NCBI GenBank assembly: GCA_030562195.1
Contig: CM060199.1
Location: forward strand, 26,866,338 to 26,930,337
DNA from: Nipponacmea schrenckii
Lineage: Eukaryota; Mollusca; Gastropoda; Lottiidae
Direction of reading: 5' to 3'
DNA: 64,000 nt
Positions 1-11,689 of this stretch are shown in pieces. The notes beneath the pieces were generated by a model. That model ran no database searches. It had not been told where the DNA came from and saw only the letters and a list, made by a program, of their open reading frames with translations. The number at the start of each line of letters is the position of its first letter. Within the stretch, counting starts at the first letter, position 1. The position numbers were made by a program, and so were the translations under genes.

Positions 1-585
1 GACTCCAAAAGAAGAAATTGCACGAGGCTTAGCCTCATACAATTGCTCAAAATAAGGACTAAATACGGGGCGATGAGCCGGATGGTATGGTAAAGATGCT
101 ACTTTTATAGCATACTGAAGTGAAAGTCTGTCACGTCTGTCGTACAATGAGGGTTCGTAAGCCTCGACGTACAGACTTTCAACTGGAGTTGTGCGAAAAG
201 CTCCTAGACTGATTCTAAGTCCTTGGTGGTGTATGGTATCAAGCTCTTTGAGATACGATGGACGAGCTGAACCATACACCTGGCACCCATAATCGAGCTT
301 AGATCGAACCAAAGCTCGATACAATCGGAGGAGGACCTTACGGTCAGCTCCCCAGTCAGTGTTGGATAAGACTCTCAGTATGTTGAGGGCTTTCAGACAT
401 TTGTTCTTGAGGATTTTAATATGTGGACGAAAAGAAAGCTTGCTGTCAAAAGTCAGACCAAGGAATTTAAATTCCTGTACAACAGGAACGACAGCATTGT
501 CCAAACGTAGCACTGGGTCAAGGTGCAAACCTCTTCGTTTACAGAAATGCATGCAGACGGTCTTGGATTTCGAAAATCGAAATCC
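1..585 (-). pseudogene. I-group LINE ORF2 fragment (end of RT, start of linker)
   Basis: The reverse complement of this stretch matches the LINE at 15494-16060 in this window almost base for base. It covers the region just after the reverse transcriptase palm and thumb, with the same residues around the conserved segments FKFLGLTFD and LDYGCQVYGSARPSYL. It runs off the left edge toward RNase H and is cut on the right by an assembly gap. Just before the gap it extends about 20 bases further 5' than the 15.5-kb copy, so it is a different, longer copy. The plus-strand frames here are shadows. A real element of this clade would encode a protein of roughly 1000 residues with endonuclease, RT and RNase H. 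Confidence 0.8.
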
Positions 586-1085
586 NNNNNNNNNNNNNNN
601 NNNNNNNNNNNNNNNNNNNNNNNNNNNNNNNNNNNNNNNNNNNNNNNNNNNNNNNNNNNNNNNNNNNNNNNNNNNNNNNNNNNNNNNNNNNNNNNNNNNN
701 NNNNNNNNNNNNNNNNNNNNNNNNNNNNNNNNNNNNNNNNNNNNNNNNNNNNNNNNNNNNNNNNNNNNNNNNNNNNNNNNNNNNNNNNNNNNNNNNNNNN
801 NNNNNNNNNNNNNNNNNNNNNNNNNNNNNNNNNNNNNNNNNNNNNNNNNNNNNNNNNNNNNNNNNNNNNNNNNNNNNNNNNNNNNNNNNNNNNNNNNNNN
901 NNNNNNNNNNNNNNNNNNNNNNNNNNNNNNNNNNNNNNNNNNNNNNNNNNNNNNNNNNNNNNNNNNNNNNNNNNNNNNNNNNNNNNNNNNNNNNNNNNNN
1001 NNNNNNNNNNNNNNNNNNNNNNNNNNNNNNNNNNNNNNNNNNNNNNNNNNNNNNNNNNNNNNNNNNNNNNNNNNNNNNNNNNNNN
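586..1085. other. Assembly gap of 500 N
   Basis: The gap is exactly 500 unknown bases, a conventional scaffold-gap size, so the true distance is unknown. The sequences on its two sides need not be adjacent in the genome. Frames drawn through it are meaningless. Confidence 0.99.
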
Positions 1086-1703
1086 ACCATTTCATTATGA
1101 TGCTATGACCTATTATCTATCAAATAGGCATAATCAATCTCAATTAATGCAAAGGACATAATCTGGAGACTATGCGAAAAAGAAGCCCTTACCTTGTTTC
1201 TTTGTTTTAGATTCAGCAGCCATTTTAAAATTTTACTAGGCTTTCTTATTTTGACCTTGAAATTTTAAACTAGGCCAAAGTATAATTAACAAAGGTTATT
1301 ATTACTTATACATTGTGTGAAATATCAGTGATATACGATGTACCAGTTTGAACCCATGGTATATAACATGTGTACAATTGTACACACCGTGAACGAAGGG
1401 GATATATAACAATTGATATCAATTCTACCGCCTTCTTTTTAATGCAATTTTATTCATAAGTTTAATCTAGTTTTGAGGTAAATGATTTTTCGCAAGAACC
1501 ACAGAAGTCGGAATGAAAATTGGAACAGTGCAAATTTGAAGCTATCAGTGTTGCCAATACACATACAAAATTTAGACAAACTCCAAACAATCCCTATTAA
1601 ATAGAAGATTTGACTTACCTTTCTCTGTAGATACCTCCCATGTAGAATTTGATGTTTCATTTGTTTCTGTAAATCATAAAATGTACAAAATGTTATAAGA
1701 TAT
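1086..1703. other. No gene seen
   Basis: AT-rich unassigned sequence. The only structure noticed is a perfect 16-base palindrome, gtgtacaattgtacac, near 1370-1386. The short minus-strand frame at 1454-1660 has no recognisable features. Confidence 0.5.
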
Positions 1704-2453
1704 TAGGGCTGGCAAAATTTATCGAAATTCCGATTAATCGTCGATTACTTACCTGCCGATTACGATTATCGATCTTAAATTCCATAATCGATTATCATGA
1801 TTCAATAAATTATATCCAATCAATTTTTAAAACAACTGTTTACAAGATGGAATGAACAATACTATCACAAAACCTACCAAATAATACCGCTATCGACTTT
1901 TAATGCGACACAATAACAACTATAGGCCTATAAATAACAACAGTGTAGAGCGCCATCTGCTCGGAGGATATGCTACTTTCATTTTCAAATGTACTGTGTT
2001 TACGATACTCGAATGTGGTTTAGAATTTAAACAGACTGAAATAAATAGGGGTAAATTTCGCTAATTTATATATCTGGGGTTGTCCCCGATCAATATTCAA
2101 TGATCAACAATTTAAATGGATGCAGTAAATCAAAAATACTGTACACATAGGCCTACTTTACTAGCTGGTCGATATGATTTTTAACCTTGAAGTGACAATG
2201 ACAATATTTTACGCGCGATCAAATTTTTACACGCATGTGATGCCGAAATTCCTTTTACATATTGATGAACAAACAATAACTATAATTTTGTATTGAAATA
2301 TAATTTACTGCAAAGAAAAACAAACTAATTATACACAAACAAAACATATTCACATTAAAATAGACATGAAAATTCTACCGATTATCGGTCGGTGCACGTC
2401 ACCGATTATTTGCCGATAATCGATATTAAAATCATAATCGATTCCCAGCCCTA
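1704..2453. mobile_element. hAT-like non-autonomous DNA element (750 bp)
   Basis: The left end reads TAGGGCTGG and the right end reads CCAGCCCTA, so the termini are inverted. The flanking 8 bases are taagatat (1696-1703) and ttagatat (2454-2461), a 7/8 match that fits a slightly decayed hAT target duplication. Both subterminal regions are rich in cgattat/ataatcg motifs in inverted orientation. There is no coding capacity. Two other elements in this window (43252-44294 and 51256-54401) have the same kind of TAGG-CTGG terminus. Confidence 0.7.
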
Positions 2454-2521
2454 TTAGATATATAAACACTTCAAAGGTTTTACACCCATAAAAATCCATA
2501 CAAGGATTAAATGTTGGTCTC

Positions 2522-2638
2522 AATAGCATTATTGGTGTGTAAAATGCAATAGATCACGCCACAAATTTAATAAGGACAAAGTCATTTATGCATGTTTGTA
2601 GCGTGATCTATTGCATTTTACACATCAATAATGCTATT
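2522..2638. repeat. 38-bp hairpin with 41-base loop
   Basis: Arms at 2522-2559 and 2601-2638 are inverted copies with a single mismatch, separated by 41 bases. This could be a very small foldback element or the two ends of a deleted one. No flanking duplication was clear. Confidence 0.8.
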
Positions 2639-2666
2639 AACGTTAAATTGTTATATTTTAACAAAA

Positions 2667-3945
2667 CAAAACAAATTCTTATGGATACAATTACTAACTT
2701 TATTTAAGCGACGTTTCAACCAGCGTTCTCTGGTCTTTATCAAGCAATGAATAAATGTAAAAGGTTAACAAGGTATATATACATGTACATTTAAAACAAC
2801 AAACACAACAAGACAAAACGAAAGGCCTTACAAATCTCTCGAATAAAACCTATATGCTGGTACAGGAAAGTAGATGACACTTTTGTCATGCTTAAAGAAG
2901 AAGACGACCCTAAAACATTACTTGACCATCTCAACAACCAAAGCCAATCAATCAAATTCACCATGGAAACCAGCCAAGACAACTCCATTCCATTCCTAGA
3001 CATCCTCATCGAAAATACCAATAACCAAATCAGCACCTCAGTTTACAGAAAACCAACACACACAGATCAGTACCTACATTTCAAATCAAACCACCCCTTA
3101 CAGACGAAAAAAGGCATCATAACCACCCTTACCAAACGAGCAGTAAACATTTGCAGTGAAGATAAACTGGAGAAAGAAATTGACCATCTCAAATACGTCT
3201 TCACTAAACTCAACCAGTATCCAGAGCACCTAGTTAACCAGACAATAGCCAAAGCACGAAAATCATCAACCAATAATGGAAAAACCAAGCCAGAGAAGCC
3301 ACCAATTATAGTATGCATACCATTTAATGGGAACTCGTCATACAAGATAAAACGACTACTAAAACAAGCTGGGATTGAAACCGTTTTTTCTGGGCAAAAA
3401 ACAATCAAAGTAGTGATGCAGGCCAATGGGAAACATAATCCCACTAAAAAAGCAGACCCCAAAGGATGTGTATACCAAGTTTTCTGTTCCTGTGGGGAAT
3501 CTTATATCGGTGAGACCAAACGACCACTACAAAAACGCATAAAAGAACATCAATCAAAGGCAGCCAACAACCCATCAGCAATCCAAGAACACATCAAAGA
3601 TACAGGCCACAGAATAAACTGGAATGAAACCTTAACACTTGCAGTTAACAAAAACAACAAAAAGGAAAGAAAAATTACTGAAGCCATCCAAATAAGAAGA
3701 AATAACCCATCAATCAACAGAGATCCAGGAGTCTTTATCCCTAGAGCATATGACCACCTTATTAATAATCAGCACTAATCAGTTTTAATCCCATGTTTTG
3801 TCTTGTTTTGTTTGTTGTTTTAAATGTACATGTATATATACCTTGTTAACCTTTTACATTTATTCATTGCTTGATAAAGACCAGAGAACGCTGGTTGAAA
3901 CGTCGCTTAAATAAAGTTAGTAATTGTATCCATAAGAATTTGTTT
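2667..3945 (+). mobile_element. Penelope-like retroelement, 5' truncated, with inverted flanking repeat
   Basis: The element body is a partial RT plus GIY-YIG frame followed by a 3' region at about 3790-3945. A near-identical inverted copy of that 3' region, about 145 bp, lies at the left end (2667-2812). Both copies include the segment around gacgtttcaaccagcg or its complement. Penelope-like elements commonly carry terminal repeats and often insert as partially inverted, 5'-truncated copies, which fits. Target duplications were not identified. Confidence 0.75.
2820..3778 (+). CDS. Penelope-like RT C-terminus plus GIY-YIG endonuclease (partial)
   Basis: The frame is open from about 2820, upstream of the first ATG (2888). 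Before that ATG it encodes WYRKVDDTFV, the RT catalytic motif of Penelope-like elements (usually RYVDDT). After it come the RT thumb region with IPFLDILI and VYRKPTHTDQYLHF, a basic linker, then GCVYQVFCSCGESYIGE followed by TKRPLQKRIKEH, a GIY-YIG nuclease core with the Arg and His/Glu positions expected of the fold. The protein ends at 3776-3778. The N-terminal two thirds of RT are missing, so this copy cannot be autonomous. The GIY-YIG domain would nick the target DNA for integration. Assignment to the Penelope order is firm; the subfamily is not. Confidence 0.85.
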
Positions 3946-4101
3946 TGTTGATCTAGCACCTTTACTAAATGCCATTTAAAGATTATAAAGATTTTTTTAT
4001 TCTCAATGGTTTATTCAAGCAGAACTTTTAGTTTAAAAGTTACTTGTGTACACATTCACAGGCTGAAGGATATGTGTGCTGTTTAACATTATACATACCT
4101 G

Positions 4102-5075
4102 ATGTTCTTGAGCATTCAGGAGTTTCAGTTTCAAATGTGACAAATTGAATATCTGAAAAAACATATTATATGCTTTTAGATTTCACTAAGTTCGTAAGAC
4201 AGTTCCTGCAACATCCAATCAAATTTCTTATGGCAAAAGACACTTCAGAGAAAAAGCCAATATACAATATTTAATTTTTCATGGATTGATCTTAAGTTAA
4301 TAAATAAACATAAATAGGTATTGAATTGAGGGAGTGCAAATTTGATTATTTCAATGCACAATAAGTTAATAATTTGTATAGTAACCTTCAGGTGTACTGG
4401 CAGGCATATCTAAGGAATCAACACCACCACATATGCCACTCACAACCACATCTGATAAACTATCCAAAACCTATAATACAATACAATAAAATATTTTCAC
4501 TGTTAAAATGGTGCTCAGTAAACGATACAGAAATATTACTAATATAAACTGAACCTGAAACATGCTGTTACAGTCACTGTTGATATAGCCTAAGGTTGTT
4601 CAAATAGTAGGAGTATTAATAATAGGACATACCACAGGCTCTTGAGATTCTGTTCATATTAATAAAATCGGGTCAACGGGAAGAAAGTACTGTCAAATAT
4701 CTAGTATACAAAAAACAATTTTGAAAACAAGACATAATAACTGGACACACTCTCCCAAATGTTGATGCACATTGACTAGCCAAGCTAAGACTACATGTGT
4801 CTAGAGATATTGAATAGCAAAACAAATCTCTCTTCTCCTCCCAGCCTCCTTCTTCTTCAAACTAGACTGTACGTCATTCCATTTTTTCTTGCAATCATTC
4901 AAGTTTCTTTCTACTGATGACCCGTTTACTGTATTCACTTTATAAAAAAGTAATGAAATAAGAAAATAGGCTACCTAAAGTTTAATCATTTACCTTATAG
5001 AATGATATTGTGAACCATTCTTAAATCTGTGCAAACAGATGTTGAATTTGACGAGCCAGTGGCAGTAGACGCCAT
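4102..5075 (-). pseudogene. Broken Myb/SANT-like exons, Harbinger-associated type
   Basis: On the minus strand there is a possible first exon from ATG at 5075 with donor GTAAAT near 4992, but it contains an in-frame TAA. A second segment at about 4830-4945 encodes CKKKWNDVQSSLKKK, the end of a Myb/SANT-like DNA-binding fold. Two later exon-like pieces at about 4403-4471 and 4102-4155 lie between AG and GT signals. The order and style resemble the intact five-exon gene at 20384-22344. The N-terminal part of the Myb fold is missing, so I read this as a decayed copy. The exon calls are weak one by one and more credible as a set. Confidence 0.3.
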
Positions 5076-5932
5076 TTTGCGTAAAAGAAGATAGTGTAAC
5101 AAAATGAAAGTGGTTTATTTGAACATTCATTGGTTATTTATAAATAGAAGTTTAGTACATTCGAAGCACATCGGTTTTATTGAGGGCACACGGTTCACAT
5201 TCTTATTTTATTAAATCATTTTTATTTGGTTAACCAAGGACAAAAAGGAAAACATTTTTTTAAGCTAGTTTAGGTTCGGACCTGCTTTAGGCCTACTCTT
5301 CTCTAGGCCTATTAATACTTTTAATACACGTACCCTTCCACAACCATCAACCATGCATCTTGCTTGTTCTTGCTCGTCACACCCGGGTTGAACTTGGCTC
5401 GAATGGTCGATTGGCGGGCTGTTACGGCTTCTACCAAGGCCGATAACTTGTTGTTTATGCACCTTGAACAACTGAGGTCATTATTTCATTGGGAGAATGT
5501 TGAATGTGCTGAAATGGAAACATCTTCTGGCTTAGAATGATAAATACACGAGTAGGACATAACTTGTTTATTAAAGAGATCTCAGTAATAAAAAGAAACA
5601 ACGGAAAGAACAAAAACATGGAAAAGATTCACTGGAATGTCTAAATTTTGATCAGATCAATACAATTGAGGAACACACCAATAAATATTATTTAAAAGGA
5701 AATTTCAACATTTTAAAACTTAGTATGAAATTAATAACATAATGCAAAAACACTGTCATATCATTTGGATCTGCTCCCATTTCTTAGCTATCGTCATCTG
5801 AGTCTCCTGTATCTTGAACGGCTGGCGATGTTAACCTATCTTTGGATCTTACAGATACCTATACCAATGCTGAACCTCTACTGGAATAGCAGTCTGATCA
5901 CAAAGTTTTACCAAATCATTCTTGACTTCACC
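5076..5932. other. No gene seen
   Basis: Unassigned AT-rich sequence. The short minus-strand frame at 5265-5471 shows no motif or context to support it. Confidence 0.5.
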
Positions 5933-6000
5933 AATAATAATAATAATAATTTATTCTTATATAGCGCATTACATAAAACATCTCAACGCGCTTCACATTG
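5933..6000. repeat. (AAT)n run with atatagcgc-type dispersed repeat tail
   Basis: A short AAT microsatellite is followed by tatatagcgcattac and a second gcgcttcac. This arrangement is common at the ends of short dispersed repeats in many marine invertebrates. No longer element could be delimited. Confidence 0.5.
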
Positions 6001-6079
6001 ACAAGACTATGATTTATATAAAAACCTACATGCTTAAAAAGAAATAAAATATGCTCTTAGTACGGAAACTCAAATACGA

Positions 6080-6312
6080 CATGTTTATGTAAAATTCTTT
6101 TTGACTTTGTAAAAATCATTTCGAATTTGTAAAATTCTTTTTGACTTTATAAAAATCATTTCGAATTTGTAAAATTCTTTTTGACTTTGTAAAATTCTTT
6201 TTGACTTTGTAAAATTCTTTTTGAATTTGTAAAAATCATTTCGAATTTGTAAAATTCTTTTTGACTTTGTAAAATTCTTTTTGAATTTGTAAAAATCATT
6301 TTGAATTTATTT
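6080..6312. repeat. Minisatellite of ~20-bp units
   Basis: About eleven imperfect units alternate between two variants, tttgtaaaattctttttgac and tttgtaaaaatcatttcgaa. The minus-strand frame over it (6156-6338) is a by-product of the repeat. Confidence 0.9.
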
Positions 6313-6950
6313 TCTATTTTTGTGTCTGGTGTAATCAAGGCTTCGAATAAAAGAAAAGCTTACGTCATAGAATACGTCTTTGGCAACAATAAAATTCCAA
6401 TATGGCGGATGCAACGTGCTTGCGGAATATAGACGACGTAAGTAGATCTTTTCAGTAGAGTAGGGCCTACTAATAAGCTATTTTTTTTTCTTTTGATAAT
6501 GTAATTTTAAGTTGTGTTTTCAGCCTCTGAACGTCTGGTTGTGTTTGTCACTGTCACGTACACCATGGCCATGTGCGGTCATCATGAATATGATCATCAT
6601 ACCTATATTCATATTATGTCCATGATGTGGCCTTATTAGTCGCTCTCTTAAGACTTTTAGTCTGAAACATACTAGCCTCTGAGTTTAATAGATATTAACG
6701 GATCGAGATAACTCTATGGTTCCAGCCGACAACTTTGTTAGGTCCAGTCATGAACTTTGCTCCTACCTAGGCCTACTTGCGCCAGACTATAGATAAGCCA
6801 AGTCCGCCCAAGGACATGGTCAGGGATTTCTTATTTAATTTTGTAACCATTTTAACCATATTTATTATTGTATCGTTATATATCTAGATGAGCAAGAAAA
6901 GTATTTATTATGAATGTAAATGGCATGCTTAAGTACTCCAGTAATTTTAA
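6313..6950. other. No gene seen
   Basis: Unassigned sequence between the minisatellite and the first Polinton-derived coding signal. Confidence 0.5.
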
Positions 6951-7042
6951 GGGGGATTCGAAGTGGTGATGGTTTATTTCTTTCAAAATATAAAGGAGAA
7001 GGTATTGTATTAAATCCTCATTAAAAAAATTGATTAAAAAAA

Positions 7043-7773
7043 ATGGCTGCCAAATTTAAACATTCAGATAGGTTTCTACAAAATCCAATGTTAATGTGTA
7101 TTGTTGGTCAATCATGATCAGGAAAAACTCACCTATTATTTAAGATGTTAACAACACCCAAATTATTAGATTTTAATTCCCTTTACATTTATACATCAAC
7201 TCCAGATCAATTATATTATCTTATCAATTTATGAAAGCCTTAGAATATTTACAAAAAGAAGACATACAGCAAATATTTCGAATTTATGAACAGGATGAAG
7301 ATCTTCAAAATGAAAAAAAACTATTGAAGAATTTATAAATTACTGTATAAAAGAAAACAACCCATCATTAACACCAACTGATATTCAAGTTGTACTAACC
7401 AAGAATGTGAATGATTTAGATTTGTCTAATATCGATAAGAAAAGGAAAAACCTGATCATTTTCGATGACTGTGTAGCACATTCCAACCTTTACTAAAGGA
7501 AGACATCATAATTGTCATTGTATATACCAATCTCAATCATTTTATGGAATGGACGGAATGTTTATTAGAAAGAACGCTAATTGTTTTATTTTGTTTGAAT
7601 TAAACGATAAAGATCTATCTCAAATACTTCAATCAATAATTCATGGAATGGAGAAAGATGAATTTAAAAAACTTTGTAGAAGACAATGGAGCAATCCTGA
7701 CGATCATGGATATATCTTTGTAAATACAAGAAAACCAGCTGGACAAAAAGTTATGACAAATATTTGTAATTAA
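7043..7773 (+). pseudogene. Polinton packaging ATPase (FtsK/HerA-like), broken
   Basis: This would be the DNA-packaging NTPase. It starts at ATG 7043. A Walker A loop is visible at 7106-7129 but its second glycine codon is TGA (7115-7117), giving GQS-stop-SGKT. Walker B appears as KRKNLIIFDDCV near 7440-7473. The C-terminal part is open from about 7549 and ends RRQWSNPDDHGYIFVN, a typical tail of this family. There are further frame shifts near 7230, 7310 and 7480-7540. The same-strand neighbours are structural genes, as in other Polintons. It is non-functional as it stands. Confidence 0.8.
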
Positions 7774-7776
7774 AAA

Positions 7777-8263
7777 ATGACTGATTGGAATAAAATATTA
7801 AAGTGAAATAAAGAATACATTAAAACTAAAGATAAAATAAAATCTAAAATTGAAGATAGAAGATTATCGCAAATGGGAATGGAGGAGAGTTTATCAACTT
7901 TATTTAAGCCTCTATTAAAACAACAAGAAAATGTTCCTGCTATAGAAAATGCCCCACCTCCTGCTATAGAAAATGTTCCACCTTTAGAACTAGAAAATAC
8001 AAATGAATTTATAATAAAAACACTTGATGATATAAAACGTTATTTTTCAAATCCTGACCCAACATTACCAAAGTCTTTTCAATGAATTCAATAATTTGAT
8101 ATCTGGAGAAGGAATAACTTTTTTATCAGATGATCCCCAACAATTACTTAACAGACTTAATGTAATTATTGAAGCAATGAAACATGGTCATCAATCTGAT
8201 TCAAATGAAATTCACGCTATTTTAAAAAAGATTATTAGAAAAGGGAATTATAAATAAAGACGA
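7777..8263 (+). pseudogene. Small conserved Polinton protein of unknown role
   Basis: The open part (7873-8085) encodes a proline-rich stretch with PAIENAPPPAIENVPP, then IIKTLDDIKRYF. After a frame break near 8080 comes FLSDDPQQLLNRLNVIIEA and a short helical tail. This resembles a small protein often found between ATPase and penton in animal Polintons, where a conserved helical module sits at the C-terminus. It lies 20 bp before the penton-like gene. Function unknown; possibly a virion component. Confidence 0.5.
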
Positions 8264-8283
8264 TTATATTAATGTTTTAAAAA

Positions 8284-8968
8284 ATGGATGAGGAGTTTTT
8301 CATAATAACATCTACGTCCTCGAAAATAAGATTAACCCTAGATTATGAATGTGAACTAGATCCAAATAAAAACTATAAGTTAGGACTAAAATATTTTTCA
8401 GTTTACAATTCAATAAGAAATGTTAGTGAACAGAATAACCAATTGAAAATTTCTAAAGACAATGAGAGATCATTTAAATTATTAACATTATTACCAGGAA
8501 GTTATGAATATGTTTCTATCAACGAAAATATATCTCAATTTGTTGGAAGTCATAAGGACAAACCAAATATTGAATTCGAAGGTAATTTAAATCTGAACAA
8601 AATAAAACTAAATCTAAAAGACAAACATCAAGTAGATTTCAATGTAGAAACTCAATAAATGAATTATTAGGTTTTGAAAAGAAATTGTATACCAAATCTA
8701 CACTTGCTCCTTATAAAGCAAATATTAAAAACGACATCGATATTATCAATATTCATTGTAATTTGGTTGATGGTGGATTTTTCAATAAAAGCAAACAACA
8801 AATCATTTTCAGTATTCCAACGTTTACAGTTCCAATCGGTTATAGAATAATAGAAAAACAACATATCTTCAAATAAATACCACAGGTATTAAAGATATCA
8901 ATTTAGATATAAAAGATGGATATGGAAAATATTTAGATTTTGGTAAGGAAGAAATATGTATCCAATTA
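8284..8968 (+). pseudogene. Polinton penton-like minor capsid protein (single jelly roll)
   Basis: The first frame (8284-8658, 124 residues) begins MDEEFFIITSTSSKIRL, followed by LDPNKNYKLGLKYFSVYNSI and a GSYEYVSINE strand. A shift near 8655 moves to the frame with LLGFEKKLYTKSTL, IINIHCNLVDGG and FTVPIGYRIIEKQ. A second shift near 8870 leads to a last segment with NLDIKDGYGKYLDF. The order N-terminal Leu-Asp-Pro block, LLGF block, CNLV block and PxGY block is that of the Polinton penton homologue, which forms the capsid vertices. Two frameshifts make it non-coding. It converges on PolB and overlaps its 3' end. Confidence 0.75.
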
Positions 8969-11689
8969 CACGTTTCCTCCTCTTCATCTAAAATTATGTA
9001 ATCGTAATCGTCGAATTCGTAATTTTCAACCATATGAACTTCATCCTTATCATTATAGGGATACATAATTCCATTTCTGTTTGGTGCGTTTCTTTTAATC
9101 AAATTCAAATTATGTTATTATGTTTGAATACTTTCTTTTGTTTATCTTTCGGAATTACCACACCGTCTGTAAAACTTTTTTTCCAAGGTTTATCGAATTC
9201 ATTTTCAATATCTTTTCCATTGGCTAATTTTAAATAATCTTCCACACTCAACTTTGATTTTGTATATCCTTTAAAAGTTTTCTTTTTCACTAATTCTCCG
9301 TTAGAAGTTAGAATGATATTGTATTTTACTTTTGGAGCTAAATATAAACCAAATAGTATACCACCATCTCCATAATCATTCTTTCCTTTTCCATATTCCG
9401 TTTCAGAAGTTAATCCAGCTTTTTCTAAAATATCCCAATTCCTATCTGATATGTATAAACTATCGGTATCAGTATAATATATTTCTGGTTTTTTAAAACC
9501 GTCAATAACATGAATAAAAGTATTCATTATTCGTTTGCTATGTGATAAGATGAATGAACCCAAGTGACTCGGAGTTAATCTTGTTGTTTTTGTTGGTTTG
9601 ATAATTTCAGGTTGTTCCTTTTCTTTTTCCACTATATATTGTTGTTCATTTACTTTTTCATAACTTTTTATATTTGAATCAAAATTTGCTTTAAAAGTTT
9701 CTTCAGACCATAAATGAAATTCTGTATTTATATCTTTCTGAACAGTTTTCCGTATAAAGAATTACCCAATAATTTCATACAGTCGCTGCCAACTAAATTT
9801 CCCTGTTGTTTATATTTGTTTCTTTCTTCCTTTAAAGTTAAAACATAGTCTTTAAAAGGAGGTGTTTTGAAATTTTCTTCATACACTATCCCATCTAATA
9901 TTTTGATAATGTTTCCACCAGCTCGAACAATTTCCTGTATGTCAACAGAAGTGAGAACGTCATTACAAAAACCATTTCTAAATCGTATCTTATCACCAGA
10001 TTTTGTTTGGGGTTTATCATCCTCTATAGCAGTGTAAGTTATTTTGTCTTTGGCTGGTATTGGTTGAAAAAACATATATTTTGGATACTCAAACCAAACA
10101 GATAAAATAGCACACCTTGGTCTAAATTGTTGTTTATTGAAAAGCTTTACAAATTCTTCCTTTTCATAATCTTTTAAAGCTCTCGCTGATTCAGCTTTTG
10201 GGTATTCACCATCACACATAGCAGAGGCATAAAGACTGTTAGCGTCAAATGCCATTAATTTAGAACAAGAGATTTTCTTCAACTCTTCGTTAAAATCTTT
10301 AGTAGACTGTTGGTATTTTTTGAATAACTCAATTATATCAGAATCAGTTGTATTTAAATGATGTTGTAGTACTTTACAAATGTCATCTACTTTATCCGAT
10401 TTGAATTTTATTATGTTTGCAGAAACTCTACCTCCTTTTACATAACGTCTGACATAATGTCTGATGAACGGATCGACGTGAGAATATACTTTTTTCTCCT
10501 TTATACAGATGATACCAACCTTTAAGAGATAAGGCGGGAGCTGTTAAATTATTTATTACACTTTGATTTATCATAGATGTCATAACTTGATTGTATTTGA
10601 TCAAACATATTCCTAAACATATAGTATCTCTTTTAGCATAAGGTTCCCATTCTTCTCATCGGGACCCCCAATTTGATTCGTTTATAGACGCGATATCTAA
10701 ATCAATCTTTCTTAAATTCATTGGTAATTCTGATGATTTTCCCCAATCTTTTAAACTTCTTGCTACATGTTGATATGAACAAGTGAAATTTATTTTTTGA
10801 AGATAATTGTTATTGTTGTTAAACTTCTTTTCATTGTTCCATTTTTTCTGTAAAGACTTTTCTGTATATATATTAGATATTGGTAAACGAAGTATGCCTC
10901 TTGAGGTTTTGAGAGGACAGTGAGTTAATTTTGACATATTTTTAATAATATAAAAATAAATATTTTAAAATTTTCGTTAACACAGGGTTTCCATACTTAT
11001 TCATAGTTGTTTTCTATTTCATTTATTCCTAAACTTTTGTTACCTCTTTTTATCAAACAGAAATGATTATTGTGTAAATACAAAACCCATTCTGATGGAG
11101 TGTTTATTTTTCTAGGATATAAAGTTCTATCTTTAGGATTATAAATTTGAAACGAAGTTTCATTTTTTTCATTGAATTCTCCGATTCGAGCTTGAGTCAT
11201 AATTCCCTTTCTGTTATGTTTTAAATAGGAATAAATGAATTTATTAAATTCGTTTGTCAAATCACGTTTCAAAACATAATTTACACACTTGATAAAACAA
11301 GCTCCGTCAGTTGGAATATAACAATATTTTCCAACATATTCTTTGATTGTAAATAGCAATTGAGTTCCTTTTCCTATATTTGATCTTTTGATTGGTTTGA
11401 AATCATCTTTACGATATATTATATGACCAGTAAAATACCAATCTGAACTATCTGATTTTTCACTCATATTATTGACAACTCTAGAAATCATTTGAACATT
11501 AAAGAAAGATAAATTCATATTTTGTTTGAATTCACCATCTTCAAAAATTTTTCCATCGATTTCAATTTGTCCATGAAAAGTATTAAACTCTTCAATTATA
11601 TCAGAAACCACATTTTCAAATAATTCATTGTCAATTTTTTTCTTCGGTTTTACAGCATTAGGTTCTTTTTTTAAAATTAATTTAGTCAT
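8960..11689 (-). pseudogene. Polinton protein-primed DNA polymerase B
   Basis: The gene is broken into several frames read right to left. 10997-11689 is an N-terminal region with YCYIPTDGACFIKCVNY and GIMTQARIGEF, a block known from Polinton PolB. 10656-10937 holds the exonuclease-region block FTCSYQHVARSLKDWGKS. 9728-10282 has palm motif A (FDANSLYASAM) and motif B (KLLGNSLYGKL). 9105-9632 has motif C (YTDTDSLYI) and KVKYN. 8960-9108 is the acidic C-terminal tail. Breaks lie near 10940-10997, 10280-10656, 9640-9730 and 9105. All catalytic blocks survive but no continuous frame does. Its start overlaps the preceding membrane-protein gene by 8 bp. Confidence 0.85.

Noticed and set aside
359..1161. 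Frames of 183-249 codons through the N run
   Set aside because: They consist mostly of unknown bases, and the real sequence part is the shadow strand of a LINE.
6156..6338. 60-aa minus-strand frame rich in KEFYK
   Set aside because: Produced by the 20-bp minisatellite; no stop-free meaning beyond the repeat.
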